NCBI GenBank assembly: GCA_030746635.1
Contig: JASLMH010000023.1
Coordinates: 1-39,215, forward strand
Origin: Alphaproteobacteria bacterium
Lineage (GTDB): Bacteria; Pseudomonadota; Alphaproteobacteria; GCA-2731375
DNA length: 39,215 bases
Reading direction: 5' to 3'
Shown here: positions 1 to 8,075 of the stretch, piece after piece
Layout: each line of letters opens with the position of its first letter
Position numbering within the stretch: position 1 is the first letter of the stretch
Translations under genes and position numbers: made by a program
Notes under the pieces: model-generated
What the model saw: only the letters and a program-made list of their open reading frames with translations
What the model was told of the DNA's origin: nothing
Databases searched by the model: none

Positions 1-9
1 GAAATCGCG

Positions 10-999
10 ATGCCGCATGCCATCAAGCCACTGCCGTTCAAGCCGCCCTACCTCATTGAGCTTTCGGAACGGCTTCTCGGCAGCCACTACGAGAACAATT
101 ACGGCGGCGCGGTTCGGCGCCTGAACGCCATCGAGCAACGCCTGGACGATCTCGATTGGAACGCCGCCGGCCCGTTCGACATCAACGGCCTCAAGCGCGA
201 GGAGTTGATCGCGGCCAACTCGATGCTGCTGCACGAGGTCTATTTCGACGGCCTGGGCGGCGCGGATGGTCTGGGCAGCCCGGCGGGCGAGGCGCCAGGC
301 GATCTGGCCGGGGCGCTGGCGCGGGACTTCGGCGGCGTTGAGGGTTGGCGGGCCGAGTTTGTCGCCATGGGCAAGGCGCTGGCGGGTGGCTCGGGCTGGG
401 TCGTACTGGCTTGGTCGGCCAGACAGGGGCGCCTGGTCAACCAGTGGGGCGCCGACCATGCCCACGCCCTGGCGGACGGCGTGCCGATCCTGGCGCTGGA
501 TATGTACGAGCATGCCTATCATCTCGATTTCGGCAGCGATGCCGCCGCCTATGTCGATGCCTTCATGAAGAACATCCACTGGGGGCGCCCCGCCGATCGC
601 TTCCGCCAGGCAACCGGTTTCGCGGCAGGCAATTCAACGTCCGAGGAGCAGCCCGCCTCGGTCTCGCCGGAAGCGTTGCGCGAGCAGTTGGATCGCCATG
701 GGGACCTGCTCGTCCTCGATGTCCGGCCGGCCGACTTCATTTTCGAACGCCATGGCACGATCCCCGGCGCCTCGGTACGGCCGCCGGAACGGCTGGCGGA
801 ATGGGCGGATGAATTGCCGAGGGATCGGCCGATAGTCGCCTACTGCGTCTACGGCTTCCAGGTCAGTGGCGACGCGGTCGCGGAACTGCGGCGGCGCGGC
901 CTCGACGCCCGCATCCTGTCCGGCGGTATCGCGGCCTGGAACGCGATCGGCGCGCCGACCCGCCCATTGGATGCGCTGGTCCGGAAGGCGGCGCCATGA
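10..999 (+). CDS. Fe/Mn superoxide dismutase fused to a rhodanese domain (ChrC-ChrE-like)
   Basis: This 329-residue protein joins a superoxide dismutase domain (about residues 1-205) to a rhodanese domain (about 215-325). The SOD metal ligands are present: H26 (in GSHYENNYGG), H75 (in LLHEVYF), D164 and H168 (in LDMYEHAYHLDF). The rhodanese domain has VLDVRP, the active-site C279 in YCVYGFQ, and the closing SGGIAAWN. In characterised chromate operons, ChrC is an Fe-SOD, ChrE is a rhodanese-type protein and ChrA is the efflux pump. Here the first two are one polypeptide, and its stop overlaps the chrA start by 4 bp (ATGA), so the two are translationally coupled. The expected job is removing superoxide and handling thiol or sulfane-sulfur damage during chromate stress; this is inferred from context. 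Several second-sphere SOD residues differ from the classical enzymes. Only 9 bases precede the ATG, so the ribosome site and any upstream chrB cannot be judged. Confidence 0.9.
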   Translation: MPHAIKPLPFKPPYLIELSERLLGSHYENNYGGAVRRLNAIEQRLDDLDWNAAGPFDINGLKREELIAANSMLLHEVYFDGLGGADGLGSPAGEAPGDLAGALARDFGGVEGWRAEFVAMGKALAGGSGWVVLAWSARQGRLVNQWGADHAHALADGVPILALDMYEHAYHLDFGSDAAAYVDAFMKNIHWGRPADRFRQATGFAAGNSTSEEQPASVSPEALREQLDRHGDLLVLDVRPADFIFERHGTIPGASVRPPERLAEWADELPRDRPIVAYCVYGFQVSGDAVAELRRRGLDARILSGGIAAWNAIGAPTRPLDALVRKAAP

Positions 1000-2414
1000 C
1001 GATCGGCGCCACTTTTGAGACTGGCACGACCCGGCAGCCGGCGACCTCGGACGGCATTGCCCGCGTCGGTTTCCGCGAGGCGTTCATGACCTGGCTGAAG
1101 ATCGGCCTGCTCAGCTTCGGCGGGCCGGCCGGCCAGATCGCGACCATGCATCGCATCCTGGTCGAGGAGAAGCGCTGGATCGGCGAGGGCCGGTTTCTGC
1201 ATGCCCTCAACTTCTGCATGTTGCTGCCGGGGCCGGAGGCACAGCAGCTCGCGGTCTATGTCGGCTGGCTGTTGCACCGCACCGCCGGCGGCCTGGTCGC
1301 CGGTATCCTGTTCGTACTGCCCGGCGCCGTGGTCATCCTGCTGCTCAGTCTCGTCTACGCGCTCTACCAGGACACCGCCTATCTGCAGGCCGGGTTCTTC
1401 GGCATCAAGGCGGCCGTGCTGGCGGTCGTCGTCGCCTCGGTATTGCGGATCGGCAGGCGGGCGCTCCATGGCCCGGCGCTTTGGGCCATTGCCGCCTTTG
1501 CCTTCGTCACCATCTTCTTCTTCGATGTGCCGTTTCCGGCCATCGTCATCGGCGCGGCGGTCGCCGGTCTGCTCGGTGGCCGCTTGGCGCCCGGCCATTT
1601 TCGTGGCGGCTCCGGGCACGGCCCGGGCAACCCCGCATCCGGCGACACGGCCGTGGACCATGCCTTGGCCGATCAACACGGAACGCCCGGCAGGGCACTG
1701 TTGCGCCAGGCCCTGTGGGTGGCGGTGGTCATGGGCTTCCTTTGGTTCGGACCGATCGCCCTGTTGGCCGTCGCCCTGGGCGGCGACAACGTCTTCGTCC
1801 AGCAAGGCCTGTTCTTCAGCAAGCTTGCCACCGTGACCTTCGGCGGTGCCTATGCCGTGCTCGCCTACATGGCGCAGGAAGCCGTCAATACCTATGGCTG
1901 GCTCGCGCCTGGCGAAATGCTGGACGGCCTGGGCATGGCCGAGACGACGCCGGGTCCGCTGATCATGGTGACGCAGTTCGTCGGCTTCCTGGGCGCCTAC
2001 CGCCATCCGGGAACGCTCGATCCGCTGCTGGCCGGGGTGCTGGGCGCGGTGCTGACCACCTGGGTCACCTTCGTGCCGTGTTTTCTGTGGATCTTTCTCG
2101 GCGCGCCATTCGTCGAGCGCCTGCGCGACAATCCTATGATCGCGGCCGGCCTGTCGGCGATCACCGCCGCCGTGGTCGGCGTGGTCCTGAACCTGGCGGC
2201 CTGGTTCGCCCTGCATGTCCTGTTCGGACGGGTGGAGACGCTGCATTTGGGCGCGCTGCGCCTGCTGGTACCCGACGTCAATTCGCTGGATCCGGCGGCG
2301 GCCGTGCTGGCTCTCGGCGCGGCCGTCGCGATGATGCGACTGCAATTCGGCATGATCCCGACGCTGATCGGCTGTTTCCTGATCGGCGGCCTGTATCGGC
2401 TGGTCCTGGGGTAA
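996..2414 (+). CDS. chrA: Chromate transporter ChrA
   Basis: The 472-residue polytopic membrane protein belongs to the CHR family, which exports chromate across the inner membrane. It has the two homologous CHR halves. The first contains FREAFMTWLKIGLLSFGGP and the LLPGPEAQ motif. The second contains TVTFGGAYAVLAYM and TTPGPLIM. The halves are joined by a polar linker (about residues 205-230). Its length fits the long-chain bidomain ChrA type. The ATG overlaps the stop of the SOD-rhodanese gene (ATGA), which indicates one transcript. The stop lies 14 bp from the stop of the convergent carbonic anhydrase gene. Sulfate or another oxyanion as substrate cannot be excluded from sequence alone, but the SOD/rhodanese partner supports chromate. 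Confidence 0.95.
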   Translation: MTIGATFETGTTRQPATSDGIARVGFREAFMTWLKIGLLSFGGPAGQIATMHRILVEEKRWIGEGRFLHALNFCMLLPGPEAQQLAVYVGWLLHRTAGGLVAGILFVLPGAVVILLLSLVYALYQDTAYLQAGFFGIKAAVLAVVVASVLRIGRRALHGPALWAIAAFAFVTIFFFDVPFPAIVIGAAVAGLLGGRLAPGHFRGGSGHGPGNPASGDTAVDHALADQHGTPGRALLRQALWVAVVMGFLWFGPIALLAVALGGDNVFVQQGLFFSKLATVTFGGAYAVLAYMAQEAVNTYGWLAPGEMLDGLGMAETTPGPLIMVTQFVGFLGAYRHPGTLDPLLAGVLGAVLTTWVTFVPCFLWIFLGAPFVERLRDNPMIAAGLSAITAAVVGVVLNLAAWFALHVLFGRVETLHLGALRLLVPDVNSLDPAAAVLALGAAVAMMRLQFGMIPTLIGCFLIGGLYRLVLG

Positions 2415-2428
2415 CGATCCGGCAGGTT

Positions 2429-3064
2429 TCAGGGCGCCCGCGCGAACTCCCCCGTCTCGGGGTCCATCACCCAGAGTTCGCCGTCGGCGATGTCGAACCA
2501 GGCGGCGTGCAGCGTCAGGCGGTTCCGGTCCTCCAGGATCCGCACGCAGGGGAAGCTGCGCAGGTTGGCCATCGAATTGCGGATCGCGGCGCGCTCCAGT
2601 TCGGTCTGCTGTTCCGGGCCGTCGAGTCCGATGGCCGAGACGTTCGCGACCGCCGGCGCTATCAGGTCCATCCATTTGCCGATGAAGTCGCCCGGCGACA
2701 GTGGCTCGGCGGCCGGGTTCAGGGCCGCCCGGATGCCGCCGCAGCGGCCATGGCCGAGTACCACGATGTGCTTCACCTTCAGGCTCTGCACCGCGAATTC
2801 GAGGGCGGCGGAGGTTGCGTGAAAGGCGCCGTCCGGTTCATAGGGGGGCACCAGGTTGGCGACGTTGCGCATGACGAAGATCTCGCCCGGCGCCGCATCG
2901 AAGATGGTCTCGGGCGCGGCCCGTGAATCGCAGCAGGCAATCACCATGGTCGCCGGCGCCTGTCCCTGATCGGCCAGTGTCCGATAGCGTCGCTGCTCGC
3001 GGCCATAATGGCCGTCCTTGAAGGCCCGGTAGCCGTCCAGCAATCGCCCTGGGAAATCATTCAT
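2429..3064 (-). CDS. Beta-class carbonic anhydrase
   Basis: This cytoplasmic zinc enzyme of 211 residues interconverts CO2 and bicarbonate. The beta-class signatures are present: the CCDSR motif with the first zinc Cys and the Asp-Arg dyad, and GHGRCGG with the zinc His and second zinc Cys. I chose the ATG at 3064 (protein starts MNDFPGRLLDGY). The frame stays open 12 codons further upstream, but that stretch does not look like the family, and a weak AGG-type ribosome site precedes 3064. The gene is convergent with chrA, with 14 bp between stops, and is probably a single-gene transcript. Confidence 0.93.
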   Translation of the reverse strand: MNDFPGRLLDGYRAFKDGHYGREQRRYRTLADQGQAPATMVIACCDSRAAPETIFDAAPGEIFVMRNVANLVPPYEPDGAFHATSAALEFAVQSLKVKHIVVLGHGRCGGIRAALNPAAEPLSPGDFIGKWMDLIAPAVANVSAIGLDGPEQQTELERAAIRNSMANLRSFPCVRILEDRNRLTLHAAWFDIADGELWVMDPETGEFARAP

Positions 3065-3171
3065 CGCTCGACCTGTCCCGCACGGGCGCCAACGCGCCAA
3101 CCATGCTGATATGCCATAGTACCGCAGCTAGGCAATGACGAGTGTCCTTCGCTGCTACTCGGTCCAATGTG

Positions 3172-3315
3172 ATGGAACTTCAATACGGCAAATCATCCGT
3201 GCATTTCACCGCCGCCGGTTCGGGTGAAACCGTGGTCCTGCTGCACGCGGGCGCAAGTTCCGGTGGGCAATGGCGCAAGGTGGCCGGCCATCTTCGTCAA
3301 TCCAATACCAGCTGA
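3172..3315 (+). pseudogene. Truncated alpha/beta-hydrolase N-terminus
   Basis: A 47-codon reading frame starts MELQYGKSSVHFTAAGSG and continues with VVLLHAGASSGGQWRKVAGHL before a TGA at 3313. This matches the first two strands and the oxyanion-hole region (LLHAGASSG) of alpha/beta-hydrolases. A complete enzyme is about 250-280 residues and its nucleophile-elbow, Asp and His regions are missing here. The following DNA goes straight into the 3' end of the convergent cyclase gene. It is best read as a remnant left by a deletion. No good ribosome site is visible. Confidence 0.6.
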
Positions 3316-3340
3316 ATAAGCGGCTGATCCCGTGCCGCCG

Positions 3341-4609
3341 TCAATGCTTTCGTCCCGTGAGGTACCAGGCGTTGACCTCTCCCTTGCCCTTGACCTCGAT
3401 CGGGCCGCGGGGCTCCAACTCGAAGGCGTCCGCCAGCTCGCGACAGACCGCTTCGCTGACCTGGGTACGGTCGGGTTCGGCATGGCTCTGCATGCGGCTG
3501 GCCAGGTTCACGGTGTCGCCCCAGAGGTCGTAGCCGAAGCGGCTCTCGCCGATCACGCCGGCGATCAGGGGGCCGGCGTGAATGCCGATCCGCACCCGCA
3601 GGGGCTCGTCGTCGGGGCCCGGCAGGGCCGCGGCCGCCTGCAGCATGTCGAGAGCCAGCTCGGCGATGGCGTGGGTGTGACTCCGGCGCGGTTCCGGCAC
3701 GCCGCCCGCCACCATGTAGGCATCGCCTATGGTCTTGATCTTCTCCAGATCATGACGGCTGACCAGCTCGTCGAACCGCTTGAACAGAGCGTTCAGGGCG
3801 GCGATGACGACGCCGGGCGGATGCCGTGCCGCCGTCTCGGTGAAGGCGACGATGTCGGCGAACAGCACGGCCGCGTCGGGCACGTCGTCGGCGATCTCCG
3901 CCTCGCCGCCTTCCATGCGGGCGACGATGCTACTGGGTAAGATCCGTGTCAGCAGATCGAAATATTGTTTCCTTTGCTGCCCGACCCGCTCGCCGGCCAA
4001 AAACTCCAGCCGCCGAAAGCCGTTGATCAGGTAGACCGCAAAGGTGCCGGCGACCAGCGTCGCCAGGAACTGGGAGTAGATGGTGAGCAGGTGGCCGATG
4101 GGAATTTCCCTGATCAGGGTGATGATGACGGCAAAGACCATCGTGCACGAGACGCCGACGGCCAGGGTCGTCGGAAAGCTCATGGGCAGGAGGAGCTGCA
4201 GGAAGAACAGCACGATGACGAACCCGGACAGATAGACATCCGGCGTATTCGAGACGGCATTCAGGGCCGCGAAAAGCAGGGTCGCGGTCAGCATGACGAT
4301 CCAGACCAGGGCGTCCAGGCGCGCCTCGAAATACGCCAGGTGCGAGGCGGCATAACCGATCGCGGTCACCGGCACCGCCCAGACGATGCGGATCGTCAGT
4401 GCCGGCGCCAGGTTCTCGGTGATCACCAGGGAATCGAGAACGGCGAATCCGAGGTTGAGGAAGCCGCCCAGCAACATGGCGAACCGGATCTGCCGCAGGT
4501 CCCGCTCCGCCCGTCCGGCGAGAAAGCGCGCCTCGAGCCGCCGATCGCCGATCCGGGCCGTCAGCCGATCCAGCGCCGCCCGGTCGTCGCTGCGATTGCT
4601 TTCGCCCAA
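3341..4609 (-). CDS. Membrane-anchored class III adenylate cyclase
   Basis: This protein makes cyclic AMP, probably in response to a membrane signal. An N-terminal region of about six hydrophobic helices (starting MLLGGFLNLGFAVLDSL and running to TIYSQFLATLVAGTFAVYLI) is followed by a class III cyclase domain. The two metal-binding Asp are D252 (LFADIVAFTE) and D296 (KIKTIGDAYM). The Lys in EKIKTIGD and the Asp in YDLWGDTVNLASR are the usual adenine-selecting pair, so ATP rather than GTP is the likely substrate. The frame is open up to 4765, but the first 52 codons have poorer third-position GC and no ribosome site. A TTG at 4609 preceded by AAGGA, 10 nt away, is the better start (422 residues). 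It is flanked by gene remnants on both sides. Confidence 0.85.
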   Translation of the reverse strand: MGESNRSDDRAALDRLTARIGDRRLEARFLAGRAERDLRQIRFAMLLGGFLNLGFAVLDSLVITENLAPALTIRIVWAVPVTAIGYAASHLAYFEARLDALVWIVMLTATLLFAALNAVSNTPDVYLSGFVIVLFFLQLLLPMSFPTTLAVGVSCTMVFAVIITLIREIPIGHLLTIYSQFLATLVAGTFAVYLINGFRRLEFLAGERVGQQRKQYFDLLTRILPSSIVARMEGGEAEIADDVPDAAVLFADIVAFTETAARHPPGVVIAALNALFKRFDELVSRHDLEKIKTIGDAYMVAGGVPEPRRSHTHAIAELALDMLQAAAALPGPDDEPLRVRIGIHAGPLIAGVIGESRFGYDLWGDTVNLASRMQSHAEPDRTQVSEAVCRELADAFELEPRGPIEVKGKGEVNAWYLTGRKH

Positions 4610-4770
4610 GTTCCGCTCATCCTTCGATTGGTCGCCCGAGAAGCCGGGACGGCTGACAAGATTTTCGTCGCCACGTTGTTCCCCGCAGGGTAACCATAGT
4701 CCGAGGGCGAAAAAATCCTCAAGGGGCCGGGGACCCACAAGGATGTCAACACCCGGTACGTCCATATCGC

Positions 4771-4896
4771 GCGCTGGCCGGCGAGATCGGCCGTCAGGCG
4801 ACCTTGATCGGCTACACGAACGCCATCGTGATGTATGCCATGGCCTGCGTCGTCGCCCTGCCGTTGATGCTTTTCATCAGGATCAAGCATCGCTGA
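4771..4896 (+). pseudogene. C-terminal remnant of a DHA2-type MFS efflux transporter
   Basis: In this frame the DNA encodes RALAGEIGRQATLIGYTNA followed by a hydrophobic helix (IVMYAMACVVALPLMLFI) and a basic end (RIKHR, then TGA at 4894). This is the typical last transmembrane segment of EmrB/DHA2-family drug transporters, where a R-Q-A-x-x-I-A/G-Y motif precedes the final helix. Nothing homologous precedes it; the upstream DNA is the start region of the opposing cyclase gene. I read it as the tail of a deleted transporter gene. The assignment rests on pattern recognition of about 41 residues. Confidence 0.55.
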
Positions 4897-5081
4897 GGGC
4901 TCTGATCGTGGGTCAGTCTTCGTTGGGGCGCGGTGCCTCGCCCCATGTTGACGGCAAGTCGCCGATGAATAGACGAGGCGCGAACCAGCCGCGATTCGCC
5001 GTCCAGGACCCGGCGGATGTTTAGCAATAGTAACGGTTTCGACCGCAACCACAACGTGATCCGCCAATTGTCATAATTGTA

Positions 5082-5099
5082 TTGGTAGATGATTTGCAA
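5082..5099 (+). promoter_or_regulatory. Sigma-54 (-24/-12) promoter of the first PEP-CTERM gene
   Basis: The sequence TTGGTAGATGATTTGCAA has GG and GC dinucleotides separated by exactly 10 nt, and a TTGCA block at -12. The sigma-54 consensus is TGGCAC-N5-TTGCW. The -24 half is imperfect (TGGTAG instead of TGGCAC). The predicted transcription start is near 5109, 48 nt before the ATG. An unrelated sigma-54 element precedes the second PEP-CTERM gene, which strengthens this call. Confidence 0.6.
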
Positions 5100-5101
5100 T
5101 A

Positions 5102-5141
5102 CTCCTACAGCAGGCGAGCCATTGTGGAGAGCCTGTAGGAG
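5102..5141. repeat. Perfect 9-bp inverted repeat around the start site of the PEP-CTERM gene
   Basis: CTCCTACAG (5102-5110) is repeated inverted as CTGTAGGAG (5133-5141) with a 22-nt spacer. The right arm overlaps the purine-rich ribosome-binding region (GGAGAGGGGGG) of the gene starting at 5157. If transcription starts near 5109, only the inner part (CAGGC at 5111 with GCCTG at 5131) would form a hairpin in the mRNA. The full repeat would then act as a DNA operator. Function is unknown. Confidence 0.55.
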
Positions 5142-5156
5142 AGGGGGGATTCAAGA

Positions 5157-5822
5157 ATGTCTATCCAATTACAATGGACGATGGGGCCGGCCGGCCATCG
5201 TGTCTCTGTCAAGCCGGTTTTGGCTGGAATCGTACTGATTTTCGCTGCAATGCTGATGGTTTTTCCGGCGCGGGCATCGGTCGTTCACGTGTTTTCCGGC
5301 GGCCAATTGGTTGGCGCGGAAAACGTGGACGTCGGCGGTACGCTTTATGATGTCACGTTTGGGGATGGAACCTGCGTCGGCCTTTTCGACGGTTGTGACG
5401 CCCTGTCGGATTTTGCCATTACGGATGCCAGTACCGCCTTGGCCGCTGCCGATGCGCTGCTTGATCAGGTTCTTTTGGACGTCGGGTTGGGCCTGTTCGA
5501 TACAGATCCCACGCTGACCAGCGGCTGCAGCGAGGTCGGTTTACAATGCGTAATGATCATACCGTACGGTTTTGATGTCCTACCTGGAGACCCGAACGTG
5601 GCGGCGGCGATCAACTCCGTACCGGAAGCATCCGATAACTTCGGCCTTGCCGGTTCGGTCGGCCCGAACATCGACACCGGCACCTCCACGACCGCCACCT
5701 ACGCCCGTTTCACCGTCGCCGCGACGGCGACACCCGAGCCGGCGAGCTTGGCCCTGTTCTCATTGGCGATGGCCGGGCTAGTGGGTGGGCTTGCGCGGCA
5801 GCGTCGAACGAAACATCGATAG
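5157..5822 (+). CDS. PEP-CTERM sorting-domain protein
   Basis: This is a secreted 221-residue protein of unknown function. The N-terminus has a long signal region (hydrophobic stretch about residues 21-40, ending FPARASV). The C-terminus has the PEP-CTERM tripartite signal: PEP at 193-195, a hydrophobic helix (LALFSLAMAGLVGGLA) and a basic tail (RQRRTKHR). Exosortases recognise such tails and process the protein during export; no exosortase gene lies in the window. The middle part is Asp/Gly/Ala-rich with four Cys (about residues 75-130) and no recognised domain. A strong GGAGAGGGGGG ribosome site precedes the ATG. Upstream are a sigma-54-type promoter and an inverted repeat. Its 3' end overlaps, antisense, the run-on tail of the neighbouring dehydrogenase frame. 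Confidence 0.88.
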   Translation: MSIQLQWTMGPAGHRVSVKPVLAGIVLIFAAMLMVFPARASVVHVFSGGQLVGAENVDVGGTLYDVTFGDGTCVGLFDGCDALSDFAITDASTALAAADALLDQVLLDVGLGLFDTDPTLTSGCSEVGLQCVMIIPYGFDVLPGDPNVAAAINSVPEASDNFGLAGSVGPNIDTGTSTTATYARFTVAATATPEPASLALFSLAMAGLVGGLARQRRTKHR

Positions 5823-5867
5823 CCGAGCGAACCGTCTCTGGGTCCGCCGCGTCGTTTCGGTCTGGCC

Positions 5868-6838
5868 CTAATCCTGCGGTGGCACAGGAGTGACACCGGC
5901 TTGCCGGCGAAATGCGCGCGCAGATTGTCGTAGACCAGGTCGGCCATGGCGCGACGGGTTTCGTGGGTGGAAGCGGCGATATGCGGTGTCAGCACCACGT
6001 TCTCCATGGCCATCAGTTCGGCCGGGACTTCAGGTTCGCCGTCGAACACGTCGAGCGCCGCGCCGGCGATGCGACCATCCCGCAGGGCCGTGACCAAGGC
6101 CGGCTGATCGACGATGGTTCCCCGCGCCGCGTTGATCAGGAACCCGGCAGGCCCCAGCGCGTCCAGCACGACGGCGTCGACCAGCCCGCGGTTGGCCTCG
6201 CCGCCGTCACAGGCGACCAGCAGGATATCGCTGGCCGCCGCTAGGTCGAGCAAGGTCGGATAGGATCGGTACGTCAGGTCGCCCATCGGCTTGATATCGT
6301 GATAGGCGATGTTGAGACGGAAGACCTCGGCGCGACAGGCAACGGCGGTGCCTATTCGACCAAGACCAAGGATGCCGAGCCGCTTGCCGCGCACCGTCGT
6401 GCCAAGGTCCATTCGGCCCCGCAGCCAGTTGCCGGCACGGAGATAGCGCTCGGCCTCGCCGATCGGTCGCGGCGCCATCAGAATGAAGGTCATGGCCAGA
6501 TCGGCGACATCGCCGGTCAGCACTTCCGGCGTATGGGTCACGATGACGCCACGGGCCTGGGCCGCGACCACGTCCGTTGAGTCAAAATTGACGCTGAACG
6601 AAGCGATGATCTTCAGGCACTCCAATCGGTTGATAAGGTTGGCATTTGGGCCTTTCATGCCGCCCGCCAGGATGTCGCGAATGCGCGGGCCGATGTCGGC
6701 AAGACGCCTGTCCGGGTCGGCCGGATCGACGAAGTCGTGCAGCCTGAATTCTTCTTGCAGCCGTTCGACCAGGAACGGCGGCAACAGCGAAACCTGCAAC
6801 AGATCGATCACGCCCGCCTCCATTTGTGCCATTTGCAC
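5868..6838 (-). CDS. D-isomer-specific 2-hydroxyacid dehydrogenase, probably frameshifted at its C-terminus
   Basis: An NAD-dependent dehydrogenase of the D-3-phosphoglycerate/glyoxylate reductase type. It has the Rossmann motif LGILGLGRIG (about residue 154-163), and the catalytic Arg (R239 in NAARGT), Glu (E268 in DGEPE) and His (H286 in TPHIAAS). The homologous part ends at AGKPV, residue 315, which is the normal length. The reading frame then runs on for 64 Arg-rich residues to 5699, entering the antisense of the PEP-CTERM gene. One added base just after AGKP would instead give a short end (GVTPVPPQD) and a TAG at 5870-5868, so I take 5868 as the original stop. The start is GTG at 6838; ATGs at 6832 and 6823 are alternatives. 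The substrate is not predictable. Confidence 0.8.
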
Positions 6839-6943
6839 GGTGGCAATGATGCTAGCGGGAGTATCAATCCCGATCCAGTTTCAGGCCCCAGGGCAGCGTC
6901 TCGCGATCAGCGCTTTCGCGATCCCTTGCCTATGTCCACTCAA

Positions 6944-6964
6944 ATTAACTGATATTCAGTTAAT
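6944..6964. promoter_or_regulatory. Perfect 21-bp palindrome, candidate operator between divergent genes
   Basis: ATTAACTGA (6944-6952) and TCAGTTAAT (6956-6964) are perfect inverted half-sites around a TAT centre. The site lies in the 216-bp AT-rich gap between the dehydrogenase (start 6838, minus) and pdhA (start 7055, plus), 90 bp before pdhA. It has the look of a dimeric repressor site. It does not match the E. coli PdhR consensus and the TTAA halves are 11 bp apart, so it is not a CtrA site. The cognate regulator is not in the window. Confidence 0.6.
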
Positions 6965-7054
6965 CACGACTTTTTCATTGTCTGTAAAGGGTTTTTGCCG
7001 TTTCAATAGGCGCCCGAGAGGTCGGCGGGCGGTGTGCTGGGGGATCGAGACGCG

Positions 7055-8068
7055 ATGGCGAAAACGACGCGCCGCAGGCGCAAGACGGCCCCGGCGGCGG
7101 TGGCCGCGACGGTCGACGAGGTCCTGGGCTACTACCGCGAGATGCTGTTGATCCGGCGCTTCGAGGAGAAGGCCGGGCAGATGTACGGCATGGGCCTGAT
7201 CGGCGGTTTCTGCCACCTCTACATCGGCCAGGAAGCCGTCGTCGTCGGCATGCAGGCGGCGATCGGCGAGGGCGACACGGTGCTGACCAGCTACCGCGAT
7301 CACGGCCACATGCTGGCCTGCGGCATGGACGCCAAGGGGGTGATGGCTGAGTTGACCGGCCGCGCGGGGGGTTATTCCAAGGGCAAGGGCGGCTCGATGC
7401 ACATGTTCAGCCGCGAACGCAACTTCTACGGCGGCCACGGCATCGTCGGCGCCCAGGTGCCGATCGGCACCGGCTTGGCCTTCGCCCATCGCTACCGCGA
7501 GACCGACCGGCTGTCTCTGACCTATTTCGGCGACGGCTCGGCCAACCAGGGCCAGGTCTACGAATCCTTCAACATGGCCGCCTTGTGGCAGTTGCCGGTG
7601 GTCTACATCGTCGAGAACAACCAATACGCCATGGGCACCGCCGTCGGCCGCGCCTCGGCCCAGACCGAGCTGTTCCGGCGCGGCGAGAGCATGGGCATCC
7701 CCGGCATGCAGGTCGATGGCATGGACGTCCTGAAGGTCAGGGCGGCCGGCGATCAGGCGGTCAAACACGTGCGCGCCGGCAAGGGGCCGATCCTGCTGGA
7801 GATGAAGACCTACCGCTACCGCGGCCATTCGATGTCCGACCCGGCGAAATACCGCACCAAGGAGGAGGTCCAAAGGGTCCGCTCGGAACGCGACCCGATC
7901 GATCAGTTGCGCGAGAACATCCTGGAGGCCGGCCAGGCGGACGAGGCGGCCCTGAAGGAGATCGACCGCGAGGTCAAGGACATCGTCACCGAGGCCGCCG
8001 AATTCGCCCAGCAGAGCCCGGAACCGGATCCGGCCGAGCTCTACACCGACGTTCTGCTGGAGGCCTAG
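7055..8068 (+). CDS. pdhA: Pyruvate dehydrogenase E1 component, alpha subunit
   Basis: With PdhB this 337-residue subunit forms the thiamine-diphosphate-dependent E1 that decarboxylates pyruvate. The ThDP/Mg motif runs from [12 protein letters not shown] to [10 protein letters not shown]. The conserved phosphorylation-loop-like segment [15 protein letters not shown] is present. The ATG at 7055 is preceded by GGGGGAT at a good distance; a GTG at 7034 in the same frame is less likely. It heads a co-directional cluster pdhA-pdhB-pdhC-lpdA-lipA with short gaps, so one operon supplies the complex and its lipoyl cofactor. Confidence 0.96.
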   Translation: MAKTTRRRRKTAPAAVAATVDEVLGYYREMLLIRRFEEKAGQMYGMGLIGGFCHLYIGQEAVVVGMQAAIGEGDTVLTSYRDHGHMLACGMDAKGVMAELTGRAGGYSKGKGGSMHMFSRERNFYGGHGIVGAQVPIGTGLAFAHRYRETDRLSLTYFGDGSANQGQVYESFNMAALWQLPVVYIVENNQYAMGTAVGRASAQTELFRRGESMGIPGMQVDGMDVLKVRAAGDQAVKHVRAGKGPILLEMKTYRYRGHSMSDPAKYRTKEEVQRVRSERDPIDQLRENILEAGQADEAALKEIDREVKDIVTEAAEFAQQSPEPDPAELYTDVLLEA

Positions 8069-8075
8069 GCACGCC

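Noticed and set aside
849-2675. 608-codon open frame on the minus strand across chrA and the carbonic anhydrase
   Set aside because: Antisense shadow in GC-rich DNA; no domain, no ribosome site, and the plus-strand ChrA motifs are unambiguous.
3085-3098. GGCGC-CAAC-GCGCC inverted repeat upstream of carbonic anhydrase
   Set aside because: Five-base arms of pure G/C are expected by chance at this GC content.
5063-5085. CCAAT...ATTGG inverted repeat as an operator
   Set aside because: Only 5-bp arms with a 12-bp centre; the right arm coincides with the better-supported -24 element.
6945-6963. CtrA binding site (TTAA-N7-TTAA) in the 21-bp palindrome
   Set aside because: The TTAA halves are separated by 11 bases, not 7.
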